A DNA stretch of 64,000 nucleotides from 34-65-8 sp964516135 (lineage in GTDB: Bacteria; Pseudomonadota; Alphaproteobacteria; Sphingomonadales; Sphingomonadaceae): positions 62,001 through 126,000 of the forward strand of contig CAZEWN010000005.1 in the NCBI GenBank assembly GCA_964516135.1, read 5' to 3'. A model generated the notes under the pieces. The model searched no databases, was not told the DNA's origin, and saw only the letters and a list, made by a program, of their open reading frames with translations. This document shows, piece after piece, positions 1 to 8,866 of the stretch; position 1 is the first letter of the stretch, and each line of letters starts with the position of its first letter. The translations under genes were made by a program, and so were the position numbers.

Positions 1-2109
1 CTGGACCAGGTTGAGGGCAATGATGTCGACCGGCTCGGCGATCCAGTAAGCGTCGCCGAACACCGCCGAAAGCTCGTCGACGAGCGCCGCACGGCTGCCC
101 AGCGCTTCGCGCACGGCGTCCTTTTTCGCCGCGACCCGCTCCTTGCGGCCGGTTCGCATGTGCCCGAGCCGCAGCCGCTCCTGCGCGGCATCATAGAGCT
201 CGCCCAGCAATTGCCGCTTCCAGCTGTTCCAGGTGCCCGGCCCGACCGCGCGGATATCGACCGCTGTCAGGATCAGCAGGTGACGCAGCCGATCGAGGCT
301 TTCGACGTGCCCCACGAAATCCTCGATCGTCTTGGGATCGGTGAGGTCGCGCTTGAAAGCGGTCGCGCTCATCAACAAGTGAAAGCGGACCAGCCAGGAA
401 ACCAGTTCCGTTTCTTCCTCCGACAGGCCGAAACGGGGGCAGAGCTCCTCGGCCACTGCCGCACCCAGTACCGAATGGTCCCCCCGCCGCCCCTTGGCGA
501 TATCGTGCAGCAGCACCGCGACATAGGCGGCGCGGCGTGACTTGACCTTGTGGATCAGGCGGCTGGAGCGCGGATGGTCCTCCGCCAGTTCGCCGCGCTC
601 GATCCGGCTGAGCAGCCCGATTGCGCGGATGGTATGTTCATCGACGGTGTAGTGATGATACATGTCAAACTGCATCTGCGCGTTGACCTTGCCGAAATCG
701 GGCACGAAACGGCCGAACACGTTCGCCTCGTTCATCCAGCGCAGCGCGGTTTCGGGATCGTTGCGACCCGCAAGCAGCTCGATGAACAAGGCGTTGGCGC
801 GCGGATCGCGGCGCACGTTGTCGCGGATCAAGCCCGCGTCGCGATTGGCCTGGCGCATGGTCGCGGGGTGGATTTCCAGCCGTTCCGCCTCCGCCAGCTG
901 GAACACCTCGATCAGGCGGACCGGATCGGCGCGGAACCAGTCGTCGCCGGGCGCCGCGATCTTGCCGCCGAACACGCGGTATCCCTTGAGCATGCGCGGG
1001 CGCGCGGTGAACCCGGCGAGGAACCCGCGCCGTTCGCGCCCGTGCGCGAACTGTTCGTCGATATGCGCCAGGAACACGCCGGTGAGGCTGCCCACGCGCT
1101 TTGCCTGGAGGAAGTAGAACTGCATGAAGCGCTCGACCGCGCTCTTGCCGGGCCGCTCTGCGAACTTCATCCGCTCGGCGACGGCGCGCTGGAGGTCGAA
1201 GGTCAGCCGGTCCTCGGCCCGGCCCGTCAACGTGTGGAGGTGGCACCGCACCGCCAGCATGAAGCCTTCAGCCCGGCGGAAGCTGCGATATTCGCTCTCG
1301 CTCAGCAATCCGACGTCGACCAGTTCCGAGGCGCTGCGAACCTTGTGAATATACTTGCCGATCCAGTAGAGCGTCTGGAGATCGCGCAGGCCGCCCTTGC
1401 CGTCCTTCACGTTGGGTTCGACGACATAGCGGCTGTCGCCCATGCGCTTGTGCCGGGCGTTGCGTTCGGCAAGCTTCTCGGCCACGAACTGGCGTTCCGT
1501 TCCGGTCACGACCTCGGCGCGGAAGCGCGTGCGGACTTCTTCGTAAAGCGCCCGGTCGCCCCACAGATACCGCCCTTCGAGCAAGGCGGTGCGGATGGTC
1601 AGGTCGTCCTTGGCCATCCGCACGACATCATCGGGGGTGCGACTTGACTGGCCGACCTTAAGGCCGAGATCCCACAGGTAATAGAGCATCGCCTCGATCA
1701 CCTGCTCGCACCACGGCGCGCGGCGAGTAGGGGTGAAGAAGGCGATGTCGACATCCGAATGCGGCGCCATTTCGGCCCGGCCGTAGCCGCCGACCGCCAT
1801 GATCGCGAGCCGCTCGCCCGAACTGCGATTGGCGACGGGGAACACATGGGCCACGACATGATCGTGAATCAACCGCACGATTTGGTCGACCAAAAAGGCG
1901 TGCCCGCCCGTGATCTCGTGCCCGGCCGATGGCCGCGCCTCGAGCCGGGTGGCGAGCTCCGCCCGGCCGGCCGCCAGGGCTTCTCGCAGCAAGGCGACGA
2001 TCTCGCCACGCGCGCGTTCGCCCTTGTCGGCAGCGAGCGCGTCAATGCGTTCGGCGATGACGCGGCGGTCGATGATCGCGCGCTGGCGAGGGATCGGCTG
2101 CCGGTTCAA
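1..2109 (-). CDS. glnD: [Protein-PII] uridylyltransferase/uridylyl-removing enzyme GlnD, C-terminus cut by window edge
   Basis: This enzyme uridylylates PII proteins when glutamine is low and removes UMP when it is high, so it is the nitrogen sensor. The visible 703 residues contain the nucleotidyltransferase motif GGYGRAEMAPHSDVDIAFF near residue 100, the segment YTVDEHTIRAIG, and the HD-domain motif LLHDIAKGRRGDHSVLG. The family is usually about 900 residues, so the two C-terminal ACT domains (about 200 residues) lie outside the left edge. The start is TTG at 2109, with GGAG five bases upstream; no in-frame ATG fits. It follows the CoA ligase gene by 13 bp and is probably co-transcribed with it. 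Confidence 0.95.
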   Translation of the reverse strand, partial: MNRQPIPRQRAIIDRRVIAERIDALAADKGERARGEIVALLREALAAGRAELATRLEARPSAGHEITGGHAFLVDQIVRLIHDHVVAHVFPVANRSSGERLAIMAVGGYGRAEMAPHSDVDIAFFTPTRRAPWCEQVIEAMLYYLWDLGLKVGQSSRTPDDVVRMAKDDLTIRTALLEGRYLWGDRALYEEVRTRFRAEVVTGTERQFVAEKLAERNARHKRMGDSRYVVEPNVKDGKGGLRDLQTLYWIGKYIHKVRSASELVDVGLLSESEYRSFRRAEGFMLAVRCHLHTLTGRAEDRLTFDLQRAVAERMKFAERPGKSAVERFMQFYFLQAKRVGSLTGVFLAHIDEQFAHGRERRGFLAGFTARPRMLKGYRVFGGKIAAPGDDWFRADPVRLIEVFQLAEAERLEIHPATMRQANRDAGLIRDNVRRDPRANALFIELLAGRNDPETALRWMNEANVFGRFVPDFGKVNAQMQFDMYHHYTVDEHTIRAIGLLSRIERGELAEDHPRSSRLIHKVKSRRAAYVAVLLHDIAKGRRGDHSVLGAAVAEELCPRFGLSEEETELVSWLVRFHLLMSATAFKRDLTDPKTIEDFVGHVESLDRLRHLLILTAVDIRAVGPGTWNSWKRQLLGELYDAAQERLRLGHMRTGRKERVAAKKDAVREALGSRAALVDELSAVFGDAYWIAEPVDIIALNLVQ

Positions 2110-2122
2110 GATGTCTCCGTGA

Positions 2123-3820
2123 TCAGATATGCGATGCGGCGAACTGCTTGCGGACGGTCCGCTTGTCGATCTTCTGCGTGCCGAGGCGCGGCAGCGGCGC
2201 ATCGGCCTGCCAGATATGTTCGGGCAAGGGAACCTTGAAGGGGGCAAGTTTGGCGGCCATGAACTGGCGCAGGTCGTCAGGGCTCAGGTCTTCGCCCGGC
2301 TTGGGGAAGTAGACCACCGCGGGGATTTCGCCGAACCGTTCGTCGGGCAAGCCGAAACAGGAACATTCCGCAATCGCCTCGTGCGCATACATCCCCTCTT
2401 CGACCTCGATGCAGGAAATGTTCTCGCCGCCGCGAATGATGATGTCCTTCTTGCGGTCGACGATGAAGACATAGCTGTCCTCGTCGAGATAGCCGAGGTC
2501 GCCGGTGCGGAAATAACCGTCGCCGGTGAAGGCCGCCTCGGTCGCCTCGTCGTTTTCCCAGTAGCCCCGGAAGTTGGCGAGGGTCCGGATCGAGATTTCG
2601 CCCACTGCGCCTTGTGGCAGCGCATTGCCATCGTCGTCGAGGATGGCGAGATCGACGAGAGGCTGGCTGGCGCGGCCGGTGCTGCCAGGCTTGGCGAGAT
2701 AGTTCTCGTTGAAATTGCCGCAGCCGACCCCGTTTGTTTCGGTAAGCCCGTATCCCAACAGCGGGAAGCCGTCAGGAAAGGCTTCCTTGATCTTGGTTAC
2801 GTGATCGACCGGACGCGGCGCACCGCCGGCGGCAAAGCTCTTGCATGCCGACAGGTCGAATTGATCGCGATCGGGGTGGGTGGCGATTTCGTAGCTCATC
2901 AGCGGCACGCCGACAAAATAGGTCACCTTCTCCGCTTCCATCAGCCGCATCGCCTCGCGCGCGTCCCACTTGGGCATCAGCACCAGCTTGCGTGCGATGC
3001 CATAACTTTGGAGGAACAGCGGCACCTCGCCGGTCACGTGGAACAGCGGCACCGCGATCAGCGCGCAGGGCTGCTGGCTCATGTCCTCGCCACGGCTTTC
3101 CATCAGCAGCTTAGCCATCGCCGACTGCGAGATATAGCTGAACACCCCTTGGACCACGCCGCGGTGATCCGACCACGCGCCCTTCGACTGGCCGGTGGAG
3201 CCGGACGTGTAGAGTATCGTTGCCAGGTCATCGGGGCCGAGCTGGCCGAGCATGGCCATGGCCGTGTCACCCTCGCCCCAAGTCGCCGCGAGCCCTTCGG
3301 AAGGCGGGACGTCATGCGCGAACAGCACCACCTTGGCGCCGTGATCGTGCCCTTCCAGCCGCGCGGCGCGGCCTGCGTCGGCCAGCACCAGTTCGCAGTC
3401 CGCCAGCTTGACGCCGTAAGCCAGCTCCTCCCCGGTCCAGAACCCGTTCAGCAGCGTCGCGCAGCCGCCCGCCATGATCGTGCCCATGTAGGCAATGATC
3501 CAGTTGGCCGAATTGCGCGCGGCAATGCCCACGCGGTCGCCCTTCTTCACTCCGTGCGTGTTGGCCAGACCCGCCGCAACCTGGCTTGCCGCTTGCCAGC
3601 ATTCGCCGAAAGTCAACCGCACGTCGCCATCAACCAGGAACGGAACGGCGGCGTGTTCCCTGCAGAAATGCGCGAAGTAATGCGCCAGGCTGGGCGGTGC
3701 GTTCTTGAACGCAGGCATCTGGACCCCGTGACGTTCGAATGGTGCGGTCTCGAAAGGCATTCCCGGCTGGGTCAGCTGGGTCATTATGTGTTCGAGCGCA
3801 TTGTCCAGTTCGGTCGCCAT
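2123..3820 (-). CDS. AMP-forming acyl-CoA synthetase/ligase (class I adenylate-forming enzyme)
   Basis: The 565-residue protein would activate a carboxylic acid to its CoA thioester through an acyl-AMP. It shows the P-loop TSGSTGQSKG (about residues 205-214), the motif GYGLTETNGVG, the hinge segment YFRTGDLGYLDEDSYVFIVDRKKDI and, near the C-terminus, the catalytic lysine region LGTQKIDKRTVRK. The start ATG at 3820 has GGAGAG upstream; an upstream in-frame extension would run into lgt on the other strand and is unlikely. The gene precedes glnD and diverges from lgt. The acid substrate, long-chain or aromatic, cannot be decided from the sequence. Confidence 0.88.
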   Translation of the reverse strand: MATELDNALEHIMTQLTQPGMPFETAPFERHGVQMPAFKNAPPSLAHYFAHFCREHAAVPFLVDGDVRLTFGECWQAASQVAAGLANTHGVKKGDRVGIAARNSANWIIAYMGTIMAGGCATLLNGFWTGEELAYGVKLADCELVLADAGRAARLEGHDHGAKVVLFAHDVPPSEGLAATWGEGDTAMAMLGQLGPDDLATILYTSGSTGQSKGAWSDHRGVVQGVFSYISQSAMAKLLMESRGEDMSQQPCALIAVPLFHVTGEVPLFLQSYGIARKLVLMPKWDAREAMRLMEAEKVTYFVGVPLMSYEIATHPDRDQFDLSACKSFAAGGAPRPVDHVTKIKEAFPDGFPLLGYGLTETNGVGCGNFNENYLAKPGSTGRASQPLVDLAILDDDGNALPQGAVGEISIRTLANFRGYWENDEATEAAFTGDGYFRTGDLGYLDEDSYVFIVDRKKDIIIRGGENISCIEVEEGMYAHEAIAECSCFGLPDERFGEIPAVVYFPKPGEDLSPDDLRQFMAAKLAPFKVPLPEHIWQADAPLPRLGTQKIDKRTVRKQFAASHI

Positions 3821-3962
3821 CGCGTCAGTCTCTCCTCTCGGTCCGGCTTTTGCCGTTGGTCGTGGCGATCGCGGGGTTTCGTCGGCCGCCCGGCTATGCC
3901 AATAGCCAGGCTTGCGGTCGCCCGCGCGGCGCCAATGCTCGATTTTGTAGGGGGTTCGTCCA

Positions 3963-4889
3963 GTGCTGTCACTACTCGCCGCCGGAACGCTGGGTGCCGT
4001 AGCGGCGGATGCGCCGATCCAGTGGATCGACCTCGGCCTGACCGATGGAATCGACCTGGGGTTCTTCAAGCTGCGCTGGTATTCGCTCGCCTACCTGGCC
4101 GGTATCGTGCTGGGCTACTGGCACCTTACGAAAATGATCAAGGCGCCCGGCGCCCCGATGGCGCAGCGGCACGCGGAGGACCTGTTCTTCTATTGCACGC
4201 TGGGCATCATTCTGGGCGGGCGCGTGGGCTACGCGCTGTTTTACCGGCCCGAGCTGTTCACCAGCTTCGAAGGGCAGGGTTTCGTAAGCTGGGAACTGCT
4301 GCGACTGTGGGACGGCGGGATGAGCTTCCACGGCGGGGTGCTGGGCGTACTGATCGCGATCGCGTGGGTATGCCGCCGGGGCGAGCTCAATTTCCTTCGT
4401 GTCGCCGATTACATCGCGGTCTGCGTGCCGTTCGGGATGCTGTTCGGGCGCCTTGCCAATTTCGTGAATGGCGAGCTGTGGGGCCGCGGCCCGACTGACG
4501 TGCCCTGGGCCATGGCATTCTGCGACATCCGCCATGGCGCGGGCGAATGCCTGACCAGCGGCATCGCGCGCCATCCCTCGCAGCTCTACCAGGCCGGGCT
4601 GGAAGGGCTGGCGCTCATTGTCGTCCTGCTGTGGCTGTTCTGGCGTACACGCGCCCGCTGGCGGCCGGGCCTGCTGGTAGGCGTGTTTACGTTGGGCATG
4701 GGGCTGGCCCGTGTGATCAATGAATTCTTCCGCGAGCCGGACGATCACCTTCAGCAATTCGCACGCGATACAGGCCTGTCGATGGGCCAGTGGCTGTCGC
4801 TACCGATGATTCTCGTCGGGCTGTTCCTCATCGCCCGCGCGCTGCGTAGGCCCGAACTTGCCGGCGGGGGCCAAGCCGCCCCGGCATGA
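3963..4889 (+). CDS. lgt: Prolipoprotein diacylglyceryl transferase
   Basis: This inner-membrane enzyme transfers diacylglycerol from phosphatidylglycerol to the lipobox cysteine of prolipoproteins, the first step of lipoprotein maturation. The 308-residue protein has several hydrophobic segments, the motif DGGMSFHGGVLG and the Lgt signature GRLANFVNGELWGR. Length is in the normal range. Translation most likely begins at GTG 3963. The stop overlaps the next start by 4 bp (ATGA), so it is coupled to the MidA-type methyltransferase. Its promoter lies in the 142-bp divergent gap shared with the CoA ligase. Confidence 0.95.
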   Translation: MLSLLAAGTLGAVAADAPIQWIDLGLTDGIDLGFFKLRWYSLAYLAGIVLGYWHLTKMIKAPGAPMAQRHAEDLFFYCTLGIILGGRVGYALFYRPELFTSFEGQGFVSWELLRLWDGGMSFHGGVLGVLIAIAWVCRRGELNFLRVADYIAVCVPFGMLFGRLANFVNGELWGRGPTDVPWAMAFCDIRHGAGECLTSGIARHPSQLYQAGLEGLALIVVLLWLFWRTRARWRPGLLVGVFTLGMGLARVINEFFREPDDHLQQFARDTGLSMGQWLSLPMILVGLFLIARALRRPELAGGGQAAPA

Positions 4890-5947
4890 CGCAGGACGCT
4901 GCCCCGCTCGGCGATGTCTTCCGCCGGCTGATTCGCACCACCGGCCCGATCTCGCTGGCGCATTACATGGCGGAAGCGAACGCACGCTACTATGGCGCCA
5001 GGGATCCACTCGGCACGGCGGGCGATTTCGTCACCGCCCCGGAAATCAGCCAGATGTTCGGCGAACTGATCGGCCTGTGGTTCGCGGACATATGGATCCG
5101 TGCGGGGCGGGAAGAGCCGGTGCACTACATCGAACTCGGTCCGGGCCGGGCGACATTGGCGAAGGATGCGTTGCGCGCCGCGGCGCGCTACGGCTTCGAG
5201 CCGCAGGTCCATTTCGTCGAAACGTCCGCCCCGCTCAAGGACATGCAACACGACGCGGTCCCGCAGGCCATGTGGCATGACGACCTTTCCAGCGTGCCAA
5301 TGGACGGACCGATCCTGCTGGTCGCGAATGAATTCCTCGACGCACTGCCGGTGCGGCAATTGGTCCGGACGGCGACAGGATGGCGCGAACGGATGGTCGG
5401 GCTCGATGGCGACCGGCTGGCCTTCGTGGCGGGCGGGCAGGCGATGGACAGCGCCGTGCCGCCCGACCGGCGCGAAGCAGCGGAGGGCACGATCCTTGAA
5501 ACCTCGCCCGCCAGCGCGGCGGTGATTTACGAGGCCGCAGGGCGCCTGGTCCAGCAGGGTGGCGCCGCGCTGTTCATCGACTATGGCCACGCCGAGCCGC
5601 GCACCGGCTCGACTTTCCAGGCAGTAGCCGCGCATCGCAAGGTCGATCCCTTCGCCGCCCCCGGCGCGGCCGACCTGACCGCGCACGTCGATTTCGCCAC
5701 GCTCGCCCGGATCGCCCAGTCCCGCGATGCGCGCCACCTGGGCACGGTGACGCAGGGCGAATGGCTTGAGGCGCTGGGCATAGCAGCCCGCGCGCAGGCG
5801 CTGATGGAGCGGGCCCCGCAATACGCCGCTGAAATTGCCCAGGCGCGCGACCGGCTGATCGGAGCAGACGCGATGGGAACGCTGTTCAAGGTCATGGCGC
5901 TGGCCGCGCCGCACTGGCCCGATGGCGTAGGCTTTGCCCCGCGCTAG
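4886..5947 (+). CDS. SAM-dependent methyltransferase, MidA/NDUFAF7 family (Methyltransf_28)
   Basis: The 353-residue protein belongs to the family whose mitochondrial member NDUFAF7 dimethylates an arginine in complex I during assembly. Recognisable segments are the N-terminal YYGARDPLGTAGDFVTAPEI, followed by MFGELIGLW, and the SAM-binding stretch IELGPGRATLAKDALRA. It is translationally coupled to lgt through an ATGA overlap. Its stop codon overlaps the stop of the convergent histidine kinase gene by 4 bp. A complex I role is inferred from the family; no nuo genes are visible here. Confidence 0.88.
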   Translation: MTQDAAPLGDVFRRLIRTTGPISLAHYMAEANARYYGARDPLGTAGDFVTAPEISQMFGELIGLWFADIWIRAGREEPVHYIELGPGRATLAKDALRAAARYGFEPQVHFVETSAPLKDMQHDAVPQAMWHDDLSSVPMDGPILLVANEFLDALPVRQLVRTATGWRERMVGLDGDRLAFVAGGQAMDSAVPPDRREAAEGTILETSPASAAVIYEAAGRLVQQGGAALFIDYGHAEPRTGSTFQAVAAHRKVDPFAAPGAADLTAHVDFATLARIAQSRDARHLGTVTQGEWLEALGIAARAQALMERAPQYAAEIAQARDRLIGADAMGTLFKVMALAAPHWPDGVGFAPR

Positions 5948-7482
5948 TCCGCCAGCGAAGCGCGCGGGATGACCAGTTCCACTTCGATCCCTTCGGGGCG
6001 CCAGCGGCGCTCGATCCGGCCATTGAGTTGGGCCTCGACCGACATCTTGACGAGCCGCGAGCCAAACCCTTCCGAACGCTCCCCCTGCGGCACCGGCGGT
6101 CCGCCGCGCTCGCGCCAGCGCACATGGCATTCGCCGCGCGGCGCATCAATCGTTATGCCCAGCGTTATCGTGCCGCTGTCATTGGACAGCGCCCCGTATT
6201 TGGCCGCGTTCGTTGCCAGTTCGTGGAACACCAGCGCCAGCGGCGTGGCCGCGCGCGCGCCGATCGGACAGTCCACGCCCTCGATCACAACCCTGCCTTC
6301 GCCCGTCGAACGATACGGAGCCATCAATTCTTCAAGCAGGCCAACCATCTGCCGACCCTTGCGACCATCGAGCGGGCGGACGTAATCGTTCGCCCTGCCC
6401 AACGCGCGGATCGTGTTCCCAAGTTCTTCGGCCAGTTGCCCCGCATCGCTGACCTGCCGTGCGCGCAACGCGATCAGGACGCCGATCACCGCGAAGATAT
6501 TCTTGATCCGATGCGATAGCTCGCGCGCGAGCAGATCGCGCTGTTCGGACAGTCGGCGCACTTCGTCAATTTCGGTTATGGTGCCGAACCAGCGCACGAT
6601 CGTGCCGCTGTCGTCACGCAGCGGCAAGGCCCGGCTCAATACCCAGCGCCAGTCTCCTGTGGCATGGCGCATCCGGAATTCCGTGACAAAGGCATTCCCC
6701 GACACAGCCGACGCATACCAGGCGTCAAACGCCGCGTCGGCATCGTCGGGATGAACCAGCGGGCGCCAGTCCTCGGCCGCGCGCGGCCCATCGATCCCGG
6801 TATATTCACGCCACCGGGCGTTGAAGAAATCGAACGCGCCCTCTGCCGAACACGACCAGGCGATATCGGGAATATTGTCCGCCAGCATTGCGAACCGGCG
6901 GGCGCTGGCATCGCTTTGCGCCCGGCTGTCGAGATCGAGCCGACGTGCATTGAGCCGCTGCATCACCGCCGCCGCAAGAACCTGCAACCCGGTGCGCTGC
7001 AGATCGCTCAGGCCCACGATGCGCGGCACCGTGTCGATCACGCAAAGCGAGCCGAGCGGCACGCCTTCGCGCGATACCAGGGGCGCGCCCGCATAAAACC
7101 GGATGTGCGGCTCACCCGTCACCAGCGCGAAATCGGCGAATCGCGGATCCTGCGTGGCATCAGGCACGATCATCGGCGCGCTTCCGATCATCGCGTGCGC
7201 GCAAAAGCTGGTCGAACGCGGTGTCTCGCAGGCCGTGATACCGGCGCTGGCAAGGAACCGCTGCCGATCCCGCTCGACCAGGCTGATGAGCGCGATCGGC
7301 GTTTCACACAGCCGCGCGGCGAAATCGACGATGGCGGCAAGTTCAGGGTCGTTCGCCAGTTCGTCGGGGCCATGCGTGGCCAGGATTCGCAGCCGCTCGT
7401 CCTCGTCGCTCGGGCTCGCATCGGGCGGTGATCCGCCGGGCGCTGGGTTGTGTTCTGCCGGGGTCATCGGATCGCGGATCAT
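5944..7482 (-). CDS. HWE-family sensor histidine kinase with GAF and PAS domains
   Basis: This is a soluble sensor kinase of about 512 residues. An N-terminal GAF domain (about residues 25-180, with segments FCAHAM and FYAGAPLVSREGVPLGSLCV) is followed by a PAS/PAC module (about 190-310). The kinase core starts at RELSHRIKNIF, with the phosphoacceptor His near residue 324. The ATPase part has HELATNAAKYGALS and a later WRE, the H, W and E that define HWE kinases. No transmembrane segment is seen. Start is uncertain: ATG 7482, ATG 7467 and TTG 7509 are all possible and none has a strong ribosome site. No response regulator is adjacent, so the partner is unknown. Confidence 0.88.
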   Translation of the reverse strand: MIRDPMTPAEHNPAPGGSPPDASPSDEDERLRILATHGPDELANDPELAAIVDFAARLCETPIALISLVERDRQRFLASAGITACETPRSTSFCAHAMIGSAPMIVPDATQDPRFADFALVTGEPHIRFYAGAPLVSREGVPLGSLCVIDTVPRIVGLSDLQRTGLQVLAAAVMQRLNARRLDLDSRAQSDASARRFAMLADNIPDIAWSCSAEGAFDFFNARWREYTGIDGPRAAEDWRPLVHPDDADAAFDAWYASAVSGNAFVTEFRMRHATGDWRWVLSRALPLRDDSGTIVRWFGTITEIDEVRRLSEQRDLLARELSHRIKNIFAVIGVLIALRARQVSDAGQLAEELGNTIRALGRANDYVRPLDGRKGRQMVGLLEELMAPYRSTGEGRVVIEGVDCPIGARAATPLALVFHELATNAAKYGALSNDSGTITLGITIDAPRGECHVRWRERGGPPVPQGERSEGFGSRLVKMSVEAQLNGRIERRWRPEGIEVELVIPRASLAD

Positions 7483-7618
7483 TCTACGCACGGAACCGAT
7501 GATTTTCAAACGTTTTGCCGATCGAAGTTAACCTGACCGCAGGCCGGATAGCGCGACCGTTTGCGACACGCGGCACACCCCGCTATGCGCCCCCAAAGAT
7601 CAGGTTTCAGGAGCAACC

Positions 7619-8779
7619 ATGCGCGCCACCCCGGATTTCGATTTCCAACTTGGCGAAACCGCTGAAATGATACGCGAAAGCGCCGGGCGGTTTGCGGACG
7701 AGAAGATCGCCCCGCTCGCCGAGCGGGCAGACCGCGAGGACTGGTTTCCACGCGAATTGTGGCGCCCGATGGGCGAACTGGGCCTGCACGGCGTGACCGT
7801 GGAAGAGGAATGGGGAGGCCTTGGCCTGGGCTATCTCGAGCACGTCATCGCGGTCGAGGAAGTGAGCCGCGCCAGCGCAAGCGTCGGCCTCAGCTACGGC
7901 GCGCATTCAAACCTGTGCGTCAACCAGATTCGCCGCTGGGGCAATGACGAACAGAAGGCCAAATACCTGCCCAAGCTCGTCTCCGGCGAGCATGTCGGCA
8001 GCCTCGCCATGTCCGAAGCGAGCGCGGGTTCCGACGTCGTCTCGATGAAGCTGAAGGCCGAGGCGGTTCAGGGCGGTTACGTCCTCAACGGGACCAAGTT
8101 CTGGATTACCAACGCAACCGACGCGGACACGCTGGTGGTCTATGCCAAGACCGGCGACGGGTCGAAGGGCATCACCGCTTTCCTGATCGAGAAGGGCATG
8201 CCCGGGTTCGGCATCGGGCAGAAGATCGACAAGATGGGCATGCGCGGTTCGCCCACCGCCGAGCTTGTGTTCGACGATTGCGAGGTGCCGGAAGAAAACG
8301 TCATGGGCCCCTTGCACGGCGGGGTCGGCGTGCTGATGAGCGGGCTGGACTACGAGCGCGTGGTGCTCGCCGGATTGCAGCTCGGCATCATGCAGGCGTG
8401 CCTCGACACCGTGATCCCCTATGTTCGCGAGCGCCGGCAGTTCGGCAAGCCGATCGGCGCGTTCCAGCTGATCCAGGCCAAGGTCGCCGACATGTACGTC
8501 GCGCTGCAATCGGCGCGGGCCTACACCTATGCCGTTGCCAGGAGCTGCGACGCGGGGCAGACGACCCGCTTCGATGCGGCGGGCGCGATCCTGCTGGCGA
8601 GCGAGAACGCCTTTCGTGTCGCGGGTGAGGCGGTCCAGGCGCTGGGCGGCGCGGGATATACGAAGGACTGGCCGGTCGAACGCTACCTGCGCGATGCCAA
8701 GCTGCTCGACATCGGCGCGGGCACCAACGAGATCAGGCGAATGCTGATCGGTCGCGAACTGATCGGCGCGGCTCATTGA
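7619..8779 (+). CDS. ivd: Isovaleryl-CoA dehydrogenase
   Basis: This FAD enzyme oxidises isovaleryl-CoA to 3-methylcrotonyl-CoA in leucine breakdown. The 386-residue acyl-CoA dehydrogenase has MSEASAGSDVVSMKL and the C-terminal segment LLDIGAGTNEIRRMLIGREL. Isovaleryl-CoA dehydrogenases carry their catalytic glutamate in the helix seen here as GLDYERVVLAGL and have a non-acidic residue where medium-chain enzymes have it (GAGTNE here). Both features fit IVD over a generic acyl-CoA dehydrogenase. AGGAG precedes the ATG. The carboxylase beta subunit for the next pathway step lies two genes downstream. Confidence 0.92.
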   Translation: MRATPDFDFQLGETAEMIRESAGRFADEKIAPLAERADREDWFPRELWRPMGELGLHGVTVEEEWGGLGLGYLEHVIAVEEVSRASASVGLSYGAHSNLCVNQIRRWGNDEQKAKYLPKLVSGEHVGSLAMSEASAGSDVVSMKLKAEAVQGGYVLNGTKFWITNATDADTLVVYAKTGDGSKGITAFLIEKGMPGFGIGQKIDKMGMRGSPTAELVFDDCEVPEENVMGPLHGGVGVLMSGLDYERVVLAGLQLGIMQACLDTVIPYVRERRQFGKPIGAFQLIQAKVADMYVALQSARAYTYAVARSCDAGQTTRFDAAGAILLASENAFRVAGEAVQALGGAGYTKDWPVERYLRDAKLLDIGAGTNEIRRMLIGRELIGAAH

Positions 8780-8866
8780 GCGCGGTCGGCCACCGTTAAT
8801 GAACATGATGACACAGCCCGCGAACGCGCGGGGACGCGTCCGACCGCGGACAACAGGAGAGCTTGC

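Noticed and set aside
2129..4498. Long open plus-strand frame opposite the CoA ligase and into lgt
   Set aside because: Its product has no recognisable motif, while the minus-strand ligase and plus-strand lgt frames carry full family signatures. Long antisense frames are expected in DNA this GC-rich.
8836..8855. Partial match to the island operator (GCGGACAACA preceded by GCGTCCG) upstream of the AbgT gene
   Set aside because: Only the right half fits; the left half is out of register and the locus is far from the island. Treated as chance in GC-rich DNA.
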